The position numbers and the translations under genes were made by a program. From the NCBI RefSeq assembly GCF_017874035.1, contig NZ_JAGGKV010000039.1, forward strand, positions 1 through 42,622: a stretch of 42,622 nt of DNA, written 5' to 3'. Under the pieces are notes generated by a model. It was not told the DNA's origin and made no database searches. It was given only the letters and a program-made list of their open reading frames with translations. The first letter of the stretch is position 1, and every line of letters begins with the position of its first letter. This document shows positions 7,793-14,550 of the stretch, piece after piece. The DNA comes from Paenibacillus aceris (GTDB lineage: Bacteria > Bacillota > Bacilli > Paenibacillales > NBRC-103111).

Positions 7793-8115
7793 CAATATAT
7801 GGTACAGAAGTACATAAAAGAGCGAGATCATCATCATACCGAAGATAAGAGAGAATGAAATGTTCATCTTAAAGAATGACGATCATGGCATTATTGGATA
7901 GATGCGTCATAGTTATCTTCGGGATAATACACCGTTCATGAATATGATTTGGATCGACGGCCCTTTTCGAACTAAAGGAGCTGAAAAAAGGCAGTTCTCT
8001 TTCGTGAAGAAGAGAACGATAGCTTGCAGTCGGCTATGACGATCGGCTGGCGATCCTTCGCTAACGGTAGGACAGTGATTAACACAAGATTTCACCTGAT
8101 AGTGGTTTTATCGTT
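7793..8115. other. Gene-poor stretch with a repeat remnant
   Basis: No intact gene is visible. AGAGAACGATAGCTTGCAG (8012-8030) matches the inner part of the repeat 5' box, and CGCTAACGGTAGGACAGTG (about 8060-8078) looks like a second remnant. This is probably a decayed unit with two damaged repeat copies. Confidence 0.35.
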
Positions 8116-8355
8116 ATGGTGGCAGAACGTGAATCCGATAATGGAAGGCGGCTTGAAGTATACATCGATTCAGATATAGATAGCCTTCAAAGCAATCAAA
8201 AAATTGAGTGCAGAATTTGTACAATTATAAACCCTTGTAAAGCGATATGTGTATTAGAATTTAACTCAACAAGTAAAGAAAAATTTCAACTTCCTGTGAT
8301 TGACGGGTTTCATATGAATAAAGATGGGAACGAAGTAATTCTATTCAATGAATAG
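8116..8355 (+). CDS. Hypothetical protein
   Basis: 79-aa protein without signal peptide or membrane segment, acidic at the front (VYIDSDIDSL) with two cysteine pairs spread over CRICTIINPCKAIC. I do not recognise the family. No good ribosome binding site precedes ATG 8116, so the start is uncertain and the gene may be 5' truncated. It lies between a decayed stretch and the repeat 5' box at 8395. Confidence 0.4.
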   Translation: MVAERESDNGRRLEVYIDSDIDSLQSNQKIECRICTIINPCKAICVLEFNSTSKEKFQLPVIDGFHMNKDGNEVILFNE

Positions 8356-8394
8356 CTGGGTTCGTGAAGACAACTCGTTTGTAATGGGGAATTA

Positions 8395-8421
8395 ATCTAA
8401 CGGTGAACGATAGTTGAATTT
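8395..8421 (+). repeat. Structured repeat, copy 12 (5' box only)
   Basis: ATCTAACGGTGAACGATAGT then TGAATTTTGG is an exact-looking 5' box; hairpin and 3' box are lacking. It precedes the SPFH gene by about 75 bases, which may carry that gene's promoter. Confidence 0.65.
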
Positions 8422-8497
8422 TGGTCTTGCCATTGAAACTTGGAAATGCCTCCCAACGTACTGTGTAGCAAACACTAATAACGTTGGAGGTATGCAC

Positions 8498-9346
8498 ATG
8501 GAACTTGGTATGGTACCGAATAGCACAATGGCGAAAAGAAAGAGCCCCGTTGGCAGAATAATAGTGTGGAGCCTGCTCGGTGTAGTTTTCCTTATTGCAG
8601 TGCTCAACAGCTTCGCTATCGTTCAGTTTGGCCATGTCGGACTTTACAAAACGTTGGGCAAATTAAGTGATACAACGCTAATGCCAGGCATTCATTTCAA
8701 ATTTCCTTTCGTTCAAAAAATTATTCAAGTTAACGTGCAAGTGACCAAAGCGGAAACGGACACCTCGGCGTCCTCGAAGGATCTTCAGCCCGTTTCCACG
8801 CATGTGGCACTGAACTATTCCGTAAACAAAGAATCGGCGTATAATCTGATGAACAACATCGGCAGTTCGTTTGATACAATTATTGTCGCGCCGGCGATTC
8901 AGGAAATCGTGAAAGAAGTGACAGCGAAATATGCGGCCGAAGATCTGATTGCAAAACGTGATATGGTCGCGAATGAAATTCGTGATCTGCTAACTAAGCG
9001 GATGTCGCGTTATGATCTGGTCGTCAATGACATCAACATCGTCAATTTCAAGTTCTCGGATGCTTTCAATCAGTCGATCGAGGCCAAGCAAGTGGCGCAA
9101 CAGCAAGCCCTTAAAGCGGAGAACGACTTGAAAAGAATTCAGATTGAAGCGCAGCAGACGATCGCGCAGGCCCAAGCTGAAGCGGAGTCGCTCAAACTGA
9201 AGAAGCAGGAAGTAACGCCGGACCTCATCGCGCTCAAGCAAATTGAAGTACAACAAGAGGCCATACAGAAATGGGATGGCAAACTGCCTTCCGTCACTGG
9301 CGGCGCGACGCCTTTTATCGATGTGAACAGCATGACCGCGAAGTGA
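8498..9346 (+). CDS. SPFH/prohibitin-family membrane protein
   Basis: 282-aa membrane-anchored SPFH (band 7) protein. ATG 8498 lies 7 bases after GGAGG; ATG 8492 is too close. A single N-terminal membrane helix (IIVWSLLGVVFLIAVLNSF) is followed by the prohibitin-type SPFH domain (VQFGHVGLYKTLGKL, MPGIHFKFPFVQ, VAPAIQEIVKEVTAKY). A long coiled coil rich in Ala, Gln and Glu follows (AEAESLKLKKQ), then the usual QKWDGKLPSVTGG near the C-terminus. Such proteins form large ring or cage assemblies in the membrane and are linked to membrane quality control; the exact role here is unknown. A terminator follows at 9400. Confidence 0.88.
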   Translation: MELGMVPNSTMAKRKSPVGRIIVWSLLGVVFLIAVLNSFAIVQFGHVGLYKTLGKLSDTTLMPGIHFKFPFVQKIIQVNVQVTKAETDTSASSKDLQPVSTHVALNYSVNKESAYNLMNNIGSSFDTIIVAPAIQEIVKEVTAKYAAEDLIAKRDMVANEIRDLLTKRMSRYDLVVNDINIVNFKFSDAFNQSIEAKQVAQQQALKAENDLKRIQIEAQQTIAQAQAEAESLKLKKQEVTPDLIALKQIEVQQEAIQKWDGKLPSVTGGATPFIDVNSMTAK

Positions 9347-9399
9347 GAGGAACTTCGGAAACAATTATAATTTCTGGTAAGTTTTAAGATAAGACATCA

Positions 9400-9434
9400 A
9401 AAGGTCCTTCGAGCAATGCTTTAAGGACCTTTTC
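9400..9434 (+). terminator. Terminator of the SPFH gene
   Basis: AAAAGGTCCTT (about 9399-9409) pairs with AAGGACCTTTT (9423-9433), giving a strong hairpin with a T-rich tail. The following 9435-9679 has no gene; GCTAACGGTCTGTAATGTTGA at about 9523 may be a worn repeat 5' box. Confidence 0.75.
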
Positions 9435-9679
9435 TTGGTTTTCGCTTTTAACAAATAAAAAGAAATCAATAGAGTCATACATCGCCATCAAACAGCAGGG
9501 TAAGGTCATTCTTACTTATGAAGCTAACGGTCTGTAATGTTGAGTGGTTATGGTAAATGAAGGATATTACTGCGTGGAGACGGTGCGAGATCGTCAGTTC
9601 GATAGACTAAGATTTGCTCAGTAACAATATACATCCAGAATACTGTGCGGTTTAACCGGGCGAGGAGCGTTGGATAATT

Positions 9680-10306
9680 ATGAATATGGCTGAGCTTAAG
9701 CGATTTATCATTTCAATCGAGATTAAAGCATTAGAGAAAACATTAGTTGATGGAGAAGGTGAGAGTCAGTTCTCCGAATTGATCAGAGATAGAATCGCAA
9801 ACCTCAAGCGAGAAGGAGAGTGGATTCATCGGTTTGACGATGGGTTGCCGACCTCACGATTCATATCGTCTGTCCTCGTCACTCGGAGCGCTGTCACGGG
9901 CGACGTCGACACGATACGTGACATCTATCGCCGAGCTTCGCTGACAAACGAAGCCGACCACGATCTAATCGCCACTCATCCCGAGTGGCTCGTGTGGGAT
10001 GTCGCGATGCTGCCTTTCGCGCACGTTGCTGTTGTTGACGGGCGGATCGTCGGCTTCGCATCGTCGCGTCAGGTCGACGACTTCCTTGAGCTCGAGGATC
10101 TGTTCACCGATCCTGACTGGATGCGCCAAGGCATTGCGAGTGCGCTGATCGCCGACATTGCGCGTCGCGGCTTGCGTATAGAGGTGTCCGCCAAACACGC
10201 GAAGGCGTTCTACGAATCGGTGGGGTTCGTCGTCATCGGCATCGCTAACTCACCGGGCGGACCCCTGCTACGGATGCACCTGGATGTCACCCGTGTTCGA
10301 CCTTGA
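9680..10306 (+). CDS. GNAT acetyltransferase with extra N-terminal segment, probable fusion
   Basis: 208-aa protein in two parts. Residues 1 to about 64 (ELKRFIISIEIKALEKTL.., EGEWIHRFDDGLPTS) are helical and AT-rich in coding, like the local DNA. From about residue 65 (near 9872) the sequence is a complete small GNAT domain (VTRSAVTGDVDTIRDIYRRA, HVAVVDGRIVGFASS, PDWMRQGIASALI, FYESVGFVVIG), and the DNA turns sharply GC-rich, with style and codon use resembling actinobacterial acetyltransferases. The family normally has only the second part. The most likely reading is a fusion of a resident gene front with a transferred acetyltransferase. The start ATG 9680 follows GGCGAGGAG. Substrate unknown. 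Confidence 0.75.
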   Translation: MNMAELKRFIISIEIKALEKTLVDGEGESQFSELIRDRIANLKREGEWIHRFDDGLPTSRFISSVLVTRSAVTGDVDTIRDIYRRASLTNEADHDLIATHPEWLVWDVAMLPFAHVAVVDGRIVGFASSRQVDDFLELEDLFTDPDWMRQGIASALIADIARRGLRIEVSAKHAKAFYESVGFVVIGIANSPGGPLLRMHLDVTRVRP

Positions 10307-10351
10307 CGAGCTTTTGATGTGGTTATATACAGCAAATTCATAACTTTAGTT

Positions 10352-10369
10352 TACACTTAATTAAGTGTA
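10352..10369. promoter_or_regulatory. Palindromic operator upstream of the ArsR gene
   Basis: TACACTTAATTAAGTGTA is a perfect 18-bp palindrome ending 15 bases before the ATG of the ArsR-type regulator. Its position and symmetry fit an autoregulatory site for a dimeric winged-helix repressor. Inference from position; not a known consensus. Confidence 0.6.
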
Positions 10370-10384
10370 TGCTACATTAATAAC

Positions 10385-10723
10385 ATGATTGAAAAAATAC
10401 TCCATGCTCTGGCTGAACCTCGTCGCAGAGACATATTGTCTCTCATTCAGAACGGAGAGCTCCCATCGAGCGACATCGCATCCCATTTTAACATTACCGC
10501 CCCAGCAGTTTCTCAGCATCTCAAAGTTCTTGAAGAATCTGGACTCGTCGTTATCCGGAAAGCGGGAACAAAACGGTACTATCGAATCAGGAGGGAGGGC
10601 TTCTCCGAATTGAAGCAGTATATCGACCGTTATTGGGATGACAGTCTGCTGCGCTTAAAGCAAGCGGCGGAAGAGGAAGAGAGGAGAAATCGTATATCCG
10701 ATGAACCAACAAGCCAAAGATAA
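10385..10723 (+). CDS. ArsR-family transcriptional regulator
   Basis: 112-aa winged-helix DNA-binding protein. The start MIEKILHALAEPRRRDILSL and the recognition region (SSDIASHFNITAPAVSQHLK, residues about 29-48) followed by VLEESGLVVIRKAGTKRYYRI are typical of ArsR/SmtB members without metal sites. There are no paired cysteines or histidines of the metal-sensing kind, so a non-metal signal is likely. It overlaps the next gene by 23 bases, and such regulators are often paired with SRPBCC (AHSA1) genes as here. A palindrome lies just upstream. Confidence 0.88.
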   Translation: MIEKILHALAEPRRRDILSLIQNGELPSSDIASHFNITAPAVSQHLKVLEESGLVVIRKAGTKRYYRIRREGFSELKQYIDRYWDDSLLRLKQAAEEEERRNRISDEPTSQR

Positions 10724-11144
10724 ACTCGTAAAGGAAATATTTATTGAATGCCGACCGGAGACATTGTTTTCTTTTTTTACTGATGCAGACAAAATGAAGC
10801 GCTGGATGGGCCAACATGTTTTACTGGAGCCCAAACTGGGTGGCAAGTTCCGGATTGACCTCAATGGTAATGACATCGCATTGGGGGAATACATGGAGAT
10901 CGTCCCCAATGAGAAAGTTGTATTGTCATGGGGCTGGGAGAAGTCGAAGCTCGTTCCTCCAGGATCAAGCAAGGTTGAATTCCGGTTGCAGGCTCAGGAT
11001 CACGGCACACTTTTGATATTGTCACATTATGATTTGCCTTTAGAAGAGATTGAATCACATGTGAAAGGCTGGACCCACTTTATGAAACGGTTGCTAGCTT
11101 CTGCCGGAGATCCCGATCCGCAGCCGATCCGAGATTCAAAATAA
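10701..11144 (+). CDS. SRPBCC (AHSA1/activator of Hsp90-like) protein
   Basis: 147-aa single-domain SRPBCC protein of the AHSA1 branch: KLVKEIFIECRPETLFSFFTD, KMKRWMG, LGGKFRIDLNG, VPNEKVVLSWGW and a last helix HVKGWTHFMKRLL. The fold is a hydrophobic ligand-binding cavity; no catalytic role is established. Its start overlaps the ArsR gene by 23 bases in another frame, indicating translational coupling and a shared operon. ArsR-SRPBCC pairs are common in Bacillota and Actinobacteria and are thought to respond to a small molecule; which one is unknown. Confidence 0.85.
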   Translation: MNQQAKDKLVKEIFIECRPETLFSFFTDADKMKRWMGQHVLLEPKLGGKFRIDLNGNDIALGEYMEIVPNEKVVLSWGWEKSKLVPPGSSKVEFRLQAQDHGTLLILSHYDLPLEEIESHVKGWTHFMKRLLASAGDPDPQPIRDSK

Positions 11145-11175
11145 CTTTTTAATTTTAAAGAGGTGAATTCGACAA

Positions 11176-11595
11176 ATGAATGAAGCGAATTTTACTGTTA
11201 TGAATGCAGGACCGTTTGATGGTCTTCTCAATGAACCGGAAGGGCCACCTGGAAAGTATTATTTAAAGGACAGGCTTGGACTGACCGGCATGGAGGTTTC
11301 ACTTAACCAATTGCCGATGGGAGGAGCAGTTCCTTTCTACCACAAACATCGTGAAAATGAGGAGCTGTACCTTTTCACAGGCGGCCGGGGCCAGTTTCAG
11401 GTGGATGGGCATATTTTTGAAGTCAAGGAAGGAACTGCGGTTCGTGTTAGCCCTGAAGGAGAACGTACGCTCCGCAATATCGGTACCGAGGATTTATTTT
11501 TTGTAGTTGTTCAAGTCCAAACAAGCAGTCTTCGCCAGTGGGAAAAGACGGATGCTGTCATTCCGGATAAGCCGGTGGATTGGCCGGTTGCTTAA
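11176..11595 (+). CDS. Cupin-domain protein
   Basis: 139-aa single-domain cupin. The metal-binding pattern is visible: PFYHKHRENEELYLFTGGRGQF near residue 55-75 carries the HxH(x)nE motif, and SPEGERTLRNIG near residue 92-105 occupies the second motif but without a clear histidine. GAGGTG precedes ATG 11176. It follows the SRPBCC gene by 31 bases and ends before a terminator at 11652, so it probably closes the ArsR-SRPBCC-cupin operon. It may be a small-molecule binding or dioxygenase-like protein. Substrate unknown. Confidence 0.82.
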   Translation: MNEANFTVMNAGPFDGLLNEPEGPPGKYYLKDRLGLTGMEVSLNQLPMGGAVPFYHKHRENEELYLFTGGRGQFQVDGHIFEVKEGTAVRVSPEGERTLRNIGTEDLFFVVVQVQTSSLRQWEKTDAVIPDKPVDWPVA

Positions 11596-11651
11596 AAGAA
11601 ATGGTGACTGGTTTAAGAATATCGAGTGACAACAACCTTATCACATTAATT

Positions 11652-11676
11652 GCCGCGAATAATCGCGGCTTTTTTA
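11652..11676 (+). terminator. Terminator of the ArsR-SRPBCC-cupin operon
   Basis: GCCGCGA-ATAA-TCGCGGC followed by TTTTTT, 57 bases after the cupin stop codon. Confidence 0.8.
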
Positions 11677-11721
11677 TTTTAGCTGATAGCCTAGCTCCAA
11701 TTTTGTTATCAATTGGGCATT

Positions 11722-11812
11722 GAGCTAACTTGGAACTATAGCACAATAACCAGGGAGCAGTTTGCCGCGGCAGCTGCCCCCTGGTTTTGTTCAAGTATTG
11801 GGCAGTTATCTT
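11722..11812 (+). repeat. Structured repeat, copy 13 (complete)
   Basis: GAGCTAACTTGGAACTATAG and CACAATAACC form the 5' box. The stem CAGGGAGCAG..GCTGCCCCCTG encloses GCCGC/GCGGC bases. TTGTTCAAGTATTGGGCAG and TTATC form the 3' box. All parts of the family are present. Confidence 0.8.
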
Positions 11813-11867
11813 AGTTTATGGTGTGTTAAAATATAGGTATTCGTGGCTGATGAGGTGACAAGTAAAT

Positions 11868-11963
11868 ATGCAAAGAATTTCCGAGGAACAGATACACTTA
11901 CTGCTTGAAAGCATTAAAGATGGTACCTGTACACTCAAAGACAACCAAATGGGTGTTTTATAA
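11868..11963 (+). pseudogene. Short frame, probably a gene fragment
   Basis: A 31-codon frame with GAGGTG upstream starts MQRISEEQIHLLLESIKDGT and ends GVL. It looks like the front of a longer helical protein cut short, 22 bases before the next gene. It could also be a genuine small upstream peptide gene. Confidence 0.35.
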
Positions 11964-11984
11964 TATAAAACATAGGAGGATGAA

Positions 11985-12548
11985 ATGGCCTGGAGCAAAT
12001 TGAAGCAACATCTGGAAAGTTTTCTCAGTCCTGCGCTATATGGAAGGGTCGAATACCTTTCATCCAGTTACCGCTATTTACCAGATAAGGCGGGACTTTG
12101 TTATATTGCGGTAGACAAAAAGAACGTACTCAATATGAGTGATACCTTAATCAGATGGTATCAGACGGAATTGGAAATTAAGAATGATTCAGATATCCAG
12201 ATTCCTATCAACGATGATGACATTGAAGCGGTCAGAAAAGATACCAAAGGGAGTGTTCCGGAGGATCGTTTAAAAGTAATAGCAAGAAGTAGAAAACTAT
12301 CGGAATATGCAAAGGAGCTTTTGTCAGCACAATCATCATTGAGTAAATCAAATTTTATCGTTATAGCTAACAAGTTTTTATCCATTTCTATAGAGGAAAG
12401 CATAGAGAGCAATGATATCTTATTGAATATTCTAGCTTTAGTTGATAGACGAGTTGGAAAAAAACGGATTTTAAACATGACCGAAAAGATGAAGTTAAAG
12501 CATCCAATTGTACAGTATTTTTTTGAACTACGACTTAGTACATTATGA
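11985..12548 (+). CDS. SF0329-like protein of unknown function
   Basis: 187-aa soluble protein. ATG 11985 follows AGGAGGA at 4-5 bases. The start AWSKLKQHLESFLSPALYGRVEY and the following YRYLPDKAGLCYIAVDKKNVLNM recall a widespread uncharacterised family in Bacilli and Proteobacteria (SF0329 type), which I recognise from pattern only. The second half is helical and lysine-rich, ending HPIVQYFFELRLSTL. No catalytic motif is evident. It lies between repeat copies 13 and 14 with a scrap on each side, as an isolated accessory gene. Confidence 0.6.
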   Translation: MAWSKLKQHLESFLSPALYGRVEYLSSSYRYLPDKAGLCYIAVDKKNVLNMSDTLIRWYQTELEIKNDSDIQIPINDDDIEAVRKDTKGSVPEDRLKVIARSRKLSEYAKELLSAQSSLSKSNFIVIANKFLSISIEESIESNDILLNILALVDRRVGKKRILNMTEKMKLKHPIVQYFFELRLSTL

Positions 12549-12587
12549 AAATAAATAACTCATTCAACTACAAACGGGAGGTATTTT

Positions 12588-12662
12588 ATGCGAACATTCA
12601 TATATTTGCGTAAGTTTTACTCCCGCTCAATTACTTGGGATGGCTTTAGCAAAACAAATTAG
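12588..12662 (+). pseudogene. Truncated gene start
   Basis: A 24-codon frame with an excellent GGGAGG site begins MRTFIYLRKFYSRSITWDGF and ends at TAG 12660. The strong start signal with so short a product suggests a gene whose remainder was lost; the repeat begins about 60 bases later. Confidence 0.35.
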
Positions 12663-12724
12663 ATGATGACTTAACATTAAGTTCAACCCCGCGGTGCTGC
12701 TGTATGACCGTCGCGACTACTGTT

Positions 12725-12822
12725 GAGCTAACTGGGAACGTTAGTGTAATAACTAGGGAGCAGATCGCCGCAATTGGCGGCTGCTTCCTTTTTCTATTGA
12801 AGTAAAGGGCAGCATAACGGAA
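12725..12822 (+). repeat. Structured repeat, copy 14 (complete)
   Basis: GAGCTAACTGGGAACGTTAG and TGTAATAACT form the 5' box. The stem is AGGGAGCAG-ATCGCCGC..GGCGG-CTGCTTCCTTTTT. TATTGAAGTAAAGGGCAGC and ATAACGG form the 3' box. The hairpin loop matches the copies at 28984 and 29787. Confidence 0.8.
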
Positions 12823-12890
12823 CTGAACGTTTGTTTATGGCGTCTAGGTATATATTAAAGGAAATAATTACCAATGGGGTGTTAGGCTAG

Positions 12891-13097
12891 GAGTGTTCCG
12901 ATGAAAAATACGTTTATTCTGTAAAGTCGCAACCAATGCTAGTGAAGGTGATCTCCGAACGTAATGAAATTATGGAATACGATTCAAGGCTAAAAATGCG
13001 AGAAGCTGTAGAACTTCCGATTAATGATGTTACTGATGTGTCTTATTTAAACTTGAATACATTTCATTGGGACAAAGGGTTGGTAAAAATTAACTAA
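12891..13097 (+). pseudogene. C-terminal fragment of an unknown gene
   Basis: An open frame from 12891 reads ECSDEKYVYSVKSQPMLV and ends HWDKGLVKIN at TAA 13095-13097. It has no start codon with a binding site; the first in-frame ATG is 12936 (53 codons), deep in what looks like coding sequence. It is therefore probably the back end of a gene whose front was lost next to the repeat. Not recognised. Confidence 0.4.
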
Positions 13098-13170
13098 CCA
13101 ATTACCGATACCCCGCTAATTCATACATTTTGTTGAGTAATAGAATAGAATTGATATTCTTCCACGAAAT

Positions 13171-13187
13171 GATATATTAAGTATATC
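13171..13187. promoter_or_regulatory. Likely operator of the GntR/LacI-type regulator
   Basis: GATATA-TTAAG-TATATC is an inverted repeat 26 bases before the regulator ATG. Read on the other strand it contains TATACTTAATATA, almost identical to TATACTTAGTATA at 14465-14477 in front of the transporter genes, so both are probably bound by the regulator encoded at 13213. Confidence 0.6.
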
Positions 13188-13212
13188 AACATAAAGCTCT
13201 AGGGAGAATAAA

Positions 13213-14319
13213 ATGGAAACGCATTTATACAAACAGTTGTATATGCATATTGTACATGAGATTCAACAGGGAAAATTAAAGACCGGAGATCGTGTATCAT
13301 CCGAAAAAGAATTGGCCGAACAATTTGGCGTTAGCCGCATCACTTCCAAGAAGGCGCTCGAAAAGTTGGCAGAAGCGGGTGTTATCAAACGTATCCAGGG
13401 AAAAGGGTCGTTTGTGGCGAATGGCCATACTTCGGGTTTGGAACTAATGCGCCAATCGGAGGAAAGAACGAGCGCGGCAATCCGTGTTCAAGAAAGACAT
13501 CTCATTGGATTAATTATTCCAAGTTTTTCGGATGAATATGGCTTGAAGCTCCTTCATGCCATGGAAAAGCAGAGCGCACTGCATGAGTGTGATCTAATCA
13601 TCAAGAGGACCGGCGGTAGCAAAGAAGAAGAAGAGCATGCGATCCAACTTTTTGTCAGCCTAGGTGTCAAGGGATTAATCGTGACCCCCGTCCATGGCGA
13701 GCATTATAATGCAGAACTCATTCGTGTTGTCTTGGGCAAGTTTCCTGTCGTATTGGTCGACCGGTATTTGAAAGGAATTCCGGTATGTTCCGTTTACACG
13801 GATAACAGAAAAGCTGCGCAAGATCTTACGCTTCATCTGATCGGGAAAGGCCATCAAAACATCGCCTATTTGTCGCCACCGGTCGAAAATACATCAGCCC
13901 TGGAAGACAGGCTTCTGGGATATACCTTGGCTTTTACCCGGGAAGGGTTGAAGTTAAATCAGGACTATTGCTTAACGAATATTACAGGCACCCGTTCAGG
14001 TTCATGGGCAGGGGATTTAGAGACGCTCAAAAGCTTTTTAGGACAAAACACCGATGTAAAAGCATTTGTTGTTTCGGAATATCTGGTCGCCACCATGTTG
14101 GCTCAAGCCATTGATGCACAAGGAAAAAAGTTGGAAAACTACGATATCGTCTGCTTCGACTCATTAAACGATTTTTTGGGTAAGCCGATTTTTACCCACA
14201 TTCAACAAGATGAGAAACGGATGGGCGAAGAAGCGGTGGAATTGTTGATCTCGCAGTTATATGGAGAAGCTGTCACCGAACAAAGAATTGTCGAACATAG
14301 AATGATTGTGAAAGAATAA
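13213..14319 (+). CDS. GntR-type DNA-binding/LacI-type sensor regulator
   Basis: 368-aa regulator with an N-terminal GntR winged helix (residues about 1-70: YMHIVHEIQQGKLKTGDRVS, SEKELAEQFGVSRITSKKAL, GVIKRIQGKGSFV) joined to a periplasmic-binding-protein-like sugar sensor (from IGLIIPSF near residue 97 through SFLGQNTDVKAFVVSEY and the closing HIQQDEKRMGEEAVELLI). This arrangement is that of AraR-like regulators, which release DNA on binding a sugar. It sits just upstream of the carbohydrate importer in the same direction, separated by a terminator, and shares an operator-like motif with it. It most likely represses the transporter in the absence of its sugar. The sugar is not identifiable. 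Confidence 0.88.
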   Translation: METHLYKQLYMHIVHEIQQGKLKTGDRVSSEKELAEQFGVSRITSKKALEKLAEAGVIKRIQGKGSFVANGHTSGLELMRQSEERTSAAIRVQERHLIGLIIPSFSDEYGLKLLHAMEKQSALHECDLIIKRTGGSKEEEEHAIQLFVSLGVKGLIVTPVHGEHYNAELIRVVLGKFPVVLVDRYLKGIPVCSVYTDNRKAAQDLTLHLIGKGHQNIAYLSPPVENTSALEDRLLGYTLAFTREGLKLNQDYCLTNITGTRSGSWAGDLETLKSFLGQNTDVKAFVVSEYLVATMLAQAIDAQGKKLENYDIVCFDSLNDFLGKPIFTHIQQDEKRMGEEAVELLISQLYGEAVTEQRIVEHRMIVKE

Positions 14320-14341
14320 CAAGTAAAGTGAATTAACAGAG

Positions 14342-14376
14342 AAACCGTGGAATTCGAATGCCATGGTTTTTGTTTT
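14342..14376 (+). terminator. Terminator of the regulator gene
   Basis: AAACCGTGG (14343-14351) pairs, with one G-U, with CCATGGTTT (14361-14369), followed by a T-rich run. Confidence 0.7.
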
Positions 14377-14464
14377 TCTAATTGCCCTAACTGTTCTGAA
14401 AAGGCAAATTTCTTACAGGCATGTCGCGAAATCGTAGTGGACATGGTATATTTCCCCATATTAT

Positions 14465-14504
14465 TATACTTAGTATACAAACGTATTTTACTGATTTGTT
14501 TGTA
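14465..14504. promoter_or_regulatory. Operator region of the ABC importer operon
   Basis: TATAC-TTA-GTATA (14465-14477) is shared with the regulator promoter. A second inverted repeat, TACAAAC (14476-14482) and GTTTGTA (14498-14504), overlaps it. Both lie 47-85 bases before the binding-protein start, within the expected promoter. The first probably binds the GntR/LacI-type regulator; the second could be another operator. Confidence 0.6.
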
Positions 14505-14550
14505 TCAGTAATTGTCATACTATTCTTGCTTTTCTGAAGGAGGTAACAGT

